A stretch of DNA of 7,412 bases from Candidatus Woesearchaeota archaeon (lineage in GTDB: Archaea > Nanobdellota > Nanobdellia > Woesearchaeales > UBA10216). The notes under the pieces were generated by a model that saw only the letters and a list, made by a program, of their open reading frames with translations, did no database searches and had not been told where the DNA came from. The translations under genes were made by a program, and so were the position numbers. Shown here piece after piece: positions 6,109 through 7,412 of this stretch; position 1 is the stretch's first letter, and each line of letters starts with the position of its first letter. Location: NCBI GenBank assembly GCA_023269295.1, contig JAHFTU010000064.1, forward strand, positions 1 to 7,412. Reading direction: 5' to 3'.

Positions 6109-6854
6109 AAGTAGGAATAAAACTGTGGAGCACTAATCCTGTTGAATACATCGAGTCAGCAGGGTTTGCTGATTTTGTCGAGGTTATGCCTGTAGACGCG
6201 GAGAGCCTGGAAAAATTCACAGGCAGGCCGTACAGCTACACAGTCCATGTCCCGCACGAGAGCTTTGGATTCAACCCTGCGCTTGACCCGAAAAAAAGCC
6301 GCGAGCTCCTAGAGCAGGGCATAGCGGCGGCAAAAAAGCTGAAGGGCAGCAGGCTCATCATGCACGCCAGCCACTTCTTCGAAAAGCCTGACGAGCAGGA
6401 AGTCCAGAAAGCGATTACAATCACTGCAAAGCTCGGCAAAGAGGCTGGCTTCGCTGGGCTGCTCATAGAAAACAGCACCGTGTACGAGGTTGTCAAGGAC
6501 CGCACTAGGCACTATATCGGCTACAGCTACGAGCACATGAAGGCGCTGCTAGAACTAAGCGGCGCAGGCTTTTGCATGGACCTCGAGCATGTCGCAATCG
6601 CGGCAAGCCAGCTCGGCATAACCTTCCAGAAGCACGCGAACGAGCTACTCAGACTCAAGCCAGACTATTTCCACCTCAGCGGGGCAACCCTCTCAGACTT
6701 TACACCCAAAGGCCACCACCTCAGCCTGTTTGAGGGCGATGTGGACAAGGACTTTGCAAAAAGCGTCATCAAAAAGGCAAACAAGCCCGTGTGCCTAGAA
6801 ACGCCGATCGACATCAGTCAAAGGAAAAGAGAAGTTGAATTCTTGAAAAAATAA
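6105..6854 (+). CDS. TIM-barrel protein, sugar isomerase/endonuclease IV-like (AP_endonuc_2 superfamily)
   Basis: 249 residues covering a whole barrel. Strand-end residues that could bind divalent metal occur in the expected order: H48 and H51 (TVHVPHE), H87 and H90 (IMHASH), E122 (LLIENS), D159 and H162 (CMDLEHV), H190 (YFHLSG), H204/H205 and E232 (CLETP). This matches the xylose isomerase-like/endonuclease IV fold, which includes sugar-phosphate isomerases, epimerases and AP endonucleases. The full ligand set suggests an active metalloenzyme. Endonuclease IV proper is usually about 280 residues with DNA-binding loops I do not recognise here, so an isomerase, epimerase or uncharacterised hydrolase is as likely. 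It starts at the ATG overlapping the DUF2304 stop; no strong ribosome-binding site is visible, so coupled translation is likely. A role in sugar supply for glycosylation is only inferred from context. Confidence 0.75.
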   Translation: MKVGIKLWSTNPVEYIESAGFADFVEVMPVDAESLEKFTGRPYSYTVHVPHESFGFNPALDPKKSRELLEQGIAAAKKLKGSRLIMHASHFFEKPDEQEVQKAITITAKLGKEAGFAGLLIENSTVYEVVKDRTRHYIGYSYEHMKALLELSGAGFCMDLEHVAIAASQLGITFQKHANELLRLKPDYFHLSGATLSDFTPKGHHLSLFEGDVDKDFAKSVIKKANKPVCLETPIDISQRKREVEFLKK

Positions 6855-6880
6855 CAGCCGGCAAAGTTTAGACAAAAACA

Positions 6881-6888
6881 TTTATATA
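6881..6888 (+). promoter_or_regulatory. TATA box for the DUF4258/YgiT-AbrB pair
   Basis: TTTATATA preceded by an A-rich stretch (GACAAAAACA). About 28 bases separate its centre from ATG 6913, again predicting a leaderless first gene. It overlaps the 14-bp palindrome at 6884-6897. Confidence 0.65.
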
Positions 6889-6897
6889 CGCGTATAT
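6884..6897 (+). promoter_or_regulatory. Perfect 14-bp palindrome over the TATA box, candidate operator
   Basis: ATATACGCGTATAT is a perfect dyad overlapping the TATA element. A dimeric AbrB-type antitoxin bound here would block TBP, fitting autoregulation of the downstream pair. Binding is inferred. Confidence 0.45.
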
Positions 6898-6908
6898 CTA
6901 TGTAGATA
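6895..6908 (+). promoter_or_regulatory. Second palindrome between TATA box and start codon
   Basis: TATCTA (6895-6900), TG, TAGATA (6903-6908) is a perfect 6-bp dyad sharing three bases with the previous palindrome and ending four bases before ATG 6913. Together they could form a two-site operator. Confidence 0.4.
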
Positions 6909-6912
6909 CAGA

Positions 6913-7155
6913 ATGGGTGACATTTACTTTGACGGCAAACCAATCGTCATCAAAGTTCACGCTGTTAAGAGAGCAAGGCAAAGGGAAATCGCCTTTCCAG
7001 ACCAGGTTTACAATGCCATCCAGACAGGAAAAGTGAAGAGATTCGGAAAAAACGGGATTAAGTTCGTTAAAAGAAGCAAAGACGGGTCGATAGTATGCGT
7101 AGGTGAAGATTTAGGTTATTGCATAATAATAAAAACTGTTGAGAGAGGTAACTGA
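6913..7155 (+). CDS. DUF4258 family protein, probable toxin of a toxin-antitoxin pair
   Basis: An 80-residue protein. The segment from V15 (VHAVKRARQREIAFPDQVYN) is the H-A-x-x-R...R...I-x-x-x-x-V-x-x-A-I pattern of DUF4258, followed by TGKV and strands ending in IVCVGEDLGYCIIIKTV. DUF4258 proteins are small basic proteins, thought to be related to the RelE/MqsR-like ribonuclease toxins and often found beside antitoxins. H16 and the clustered Arg/Lys residues (R20, R22, R24) are candidate active-site residues. It begins at a leaderless ATG under a palindromic promoter and is followed two bases after its stop by an antitoxin-like gene. Toxin-first order resembles mqsRA and higBA. The biochemical activity of this protein is not established. 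Confidence 0.75.
   Translation: MGDIYFDGKPIVIKVHAVKRARQREIAFPDQVYNAIQTGKVKRFGKNGIKFVKRSKDGSIVCVGEDLGYCIIIKTVERGN
7145..7149 (+). promoter_or_regulatory. Shine-Dalgarno site for the zinc finger-AbrB gene
   Basis: GAGGT seven bases before ATG 7157, within the end of the DUF4258 gene. It fixes the start of a frame that runs off the window. Confidence 0.5.
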
Positions 7156-7156
7156 A

Positions 7157-7412
7157 ATGAGATGCCCAGTATGCCAGAAAGGAACTATGGAAAAGAAAAA
7201 AGACGTTATTGAGCAGGACAAGGTAGAGTTTGAAGCTTTTAAGTGCTCAGAATGCGGAGAAGAGATCATGACAATGAAGCAGCTAAAAGTCTTGGCTGGC
7301 AAATACAGGAGATTGAGAGATGCTAAAGAGATAACCTTTGCCAAATGGGGCAACAGCATTGCAGTCAGGATTCCCAGCGACATCGCAGAAGAATACAATA
7401 TTTCCGCCGGAA
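7157..7412 (+). CDS. YgiT-type zinc finger/AbrB-MazE antitoxin, 5' part
   Basis: 85 codons are visible before the window ends, with no stop. The N-terminus carries two CxxC knuckles, C3-P-V-C6 and C30-S-E-C33, spaced as in YgiT/MqsA-type zinc fingers. A basic linker (KVLAGKYRRLRDAKE) leads to ITFAKWGNSIAVRIPSDIAE (59-78), the classic AbrB/MazE/SpoVT swapped-hairpin DNA-binding motif (KWGNS-x-AVRIP). The protein is therefore an antitoxin that binds toxin and DNA through two recognisable parts. In MqsA the YgiT finger is joined to an Xre-type HTH; here AbrB takes that place. The gene is two bases after the DUF4258 stop, with a GAGGT site before its start. Only about the last third of a typical AbrB domain should be missing. 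Confidence 0.85.
   Translation, partial: MRCPVCQKGTMEKKKDVIEQDKVEFEAFKCSECGEEIMTMKQLKVLAGKYRRLRDAKEITFAKWGNSIAVRIPSDIAEEYNISAG

Noticed and set aside
1..7412. CRISPR arrays, tRNA or rRNA genes, insertion sequences
   Set aside because: No regularly spaced direct repeats, cloverleaf-like segments, rRNA motifs, or transposase genes with terminal inverted repeats were seen by eye.

Overview
The window looks archaeal. It carries an AglB/STT3-type oligosaccharyltransferase, a geranylgeranyl-reductase-family flavoenzyme of the kind used on archaeal isoprenoid lipids, TATA boxes with purine-rich upstream bases at a fixed distance from start codons, and several apparently leaderless genes. The form of the oligosaccharyltransferase (a long loop before the first DxD motif, a DMIGK block, the C-terminal domain), the DUF2304 protein and the small toxin-antitoxin genes together suggest a DPANN archaeon (Woesearchaeota/Pacearchaeota-like). 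That placement is from memory of family members, not from a search. Every convincing gene is on the + strand.

Layout. (1) 1-724: the 3' part of a geranylgeranyl-reductase-family oxidoreductase. (2) 725-874: a gene-free stretch with two tandem hairpins and a T-run (probable termination region), then a TATA box and the start region of the next gene. (3) 875-4791: a protein-glycosylation pair, AglB and a family-2 glycosyltransferase resembling dolichol-phosphate sugar synthases, 14 bases apart. (4) 4797-5730: a lower-GC island with its own promoter, encoding an HTH-MNT nucleotidyltransferase antitoxin and a truncated HEPN protein. The HEPN catalytic segment is missing and a possible tail lies in another frame, so the module looks degraded. 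(5) 5724-6854: a three-helix DUF2304 membrane protein overlapping, by ATGA, a TIM-barrel protein of the endonuclease IV/sugar isomerase superfamily. (6) 6881-7412: a second toxin-antitoxin-like pair under a palindrome-rich promoter: a DUF4258 protein, then a YgiT-type zinc finger joined to an AbrB/MazE DNA-binding domain, cut by the window end.

How they fit together. The glycosyltransferase probably makes or extends a dolichol-phosphate-linked sugar, and AglB transfers the lipid-linked glycan to Asn of exported proteins. DUF2304 proteins are, to my knowledge, often encoded beside such glycosyltransferases, so the MNT/HEPN island may have landed between the glycosyltransferase and DUF2304. The flavoenzyme upstream may reduce isoprenoid chains of membrane lipids or of the dolichol carrier. 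Both toxin-antitoxin modules have dyad symmetry at their promoters, as expected for autoregulation.

The points most worth a second look are the AglB N-terminal extension (a thrice-repeated juxtamembrane motif plus a His-rich stretch), the ten Thr-only sequons confined to its extracytoplasmic domain, the broken HEPN gene, and the zinc finger-AbrB antitoxin behind a DUF4258 toxin.
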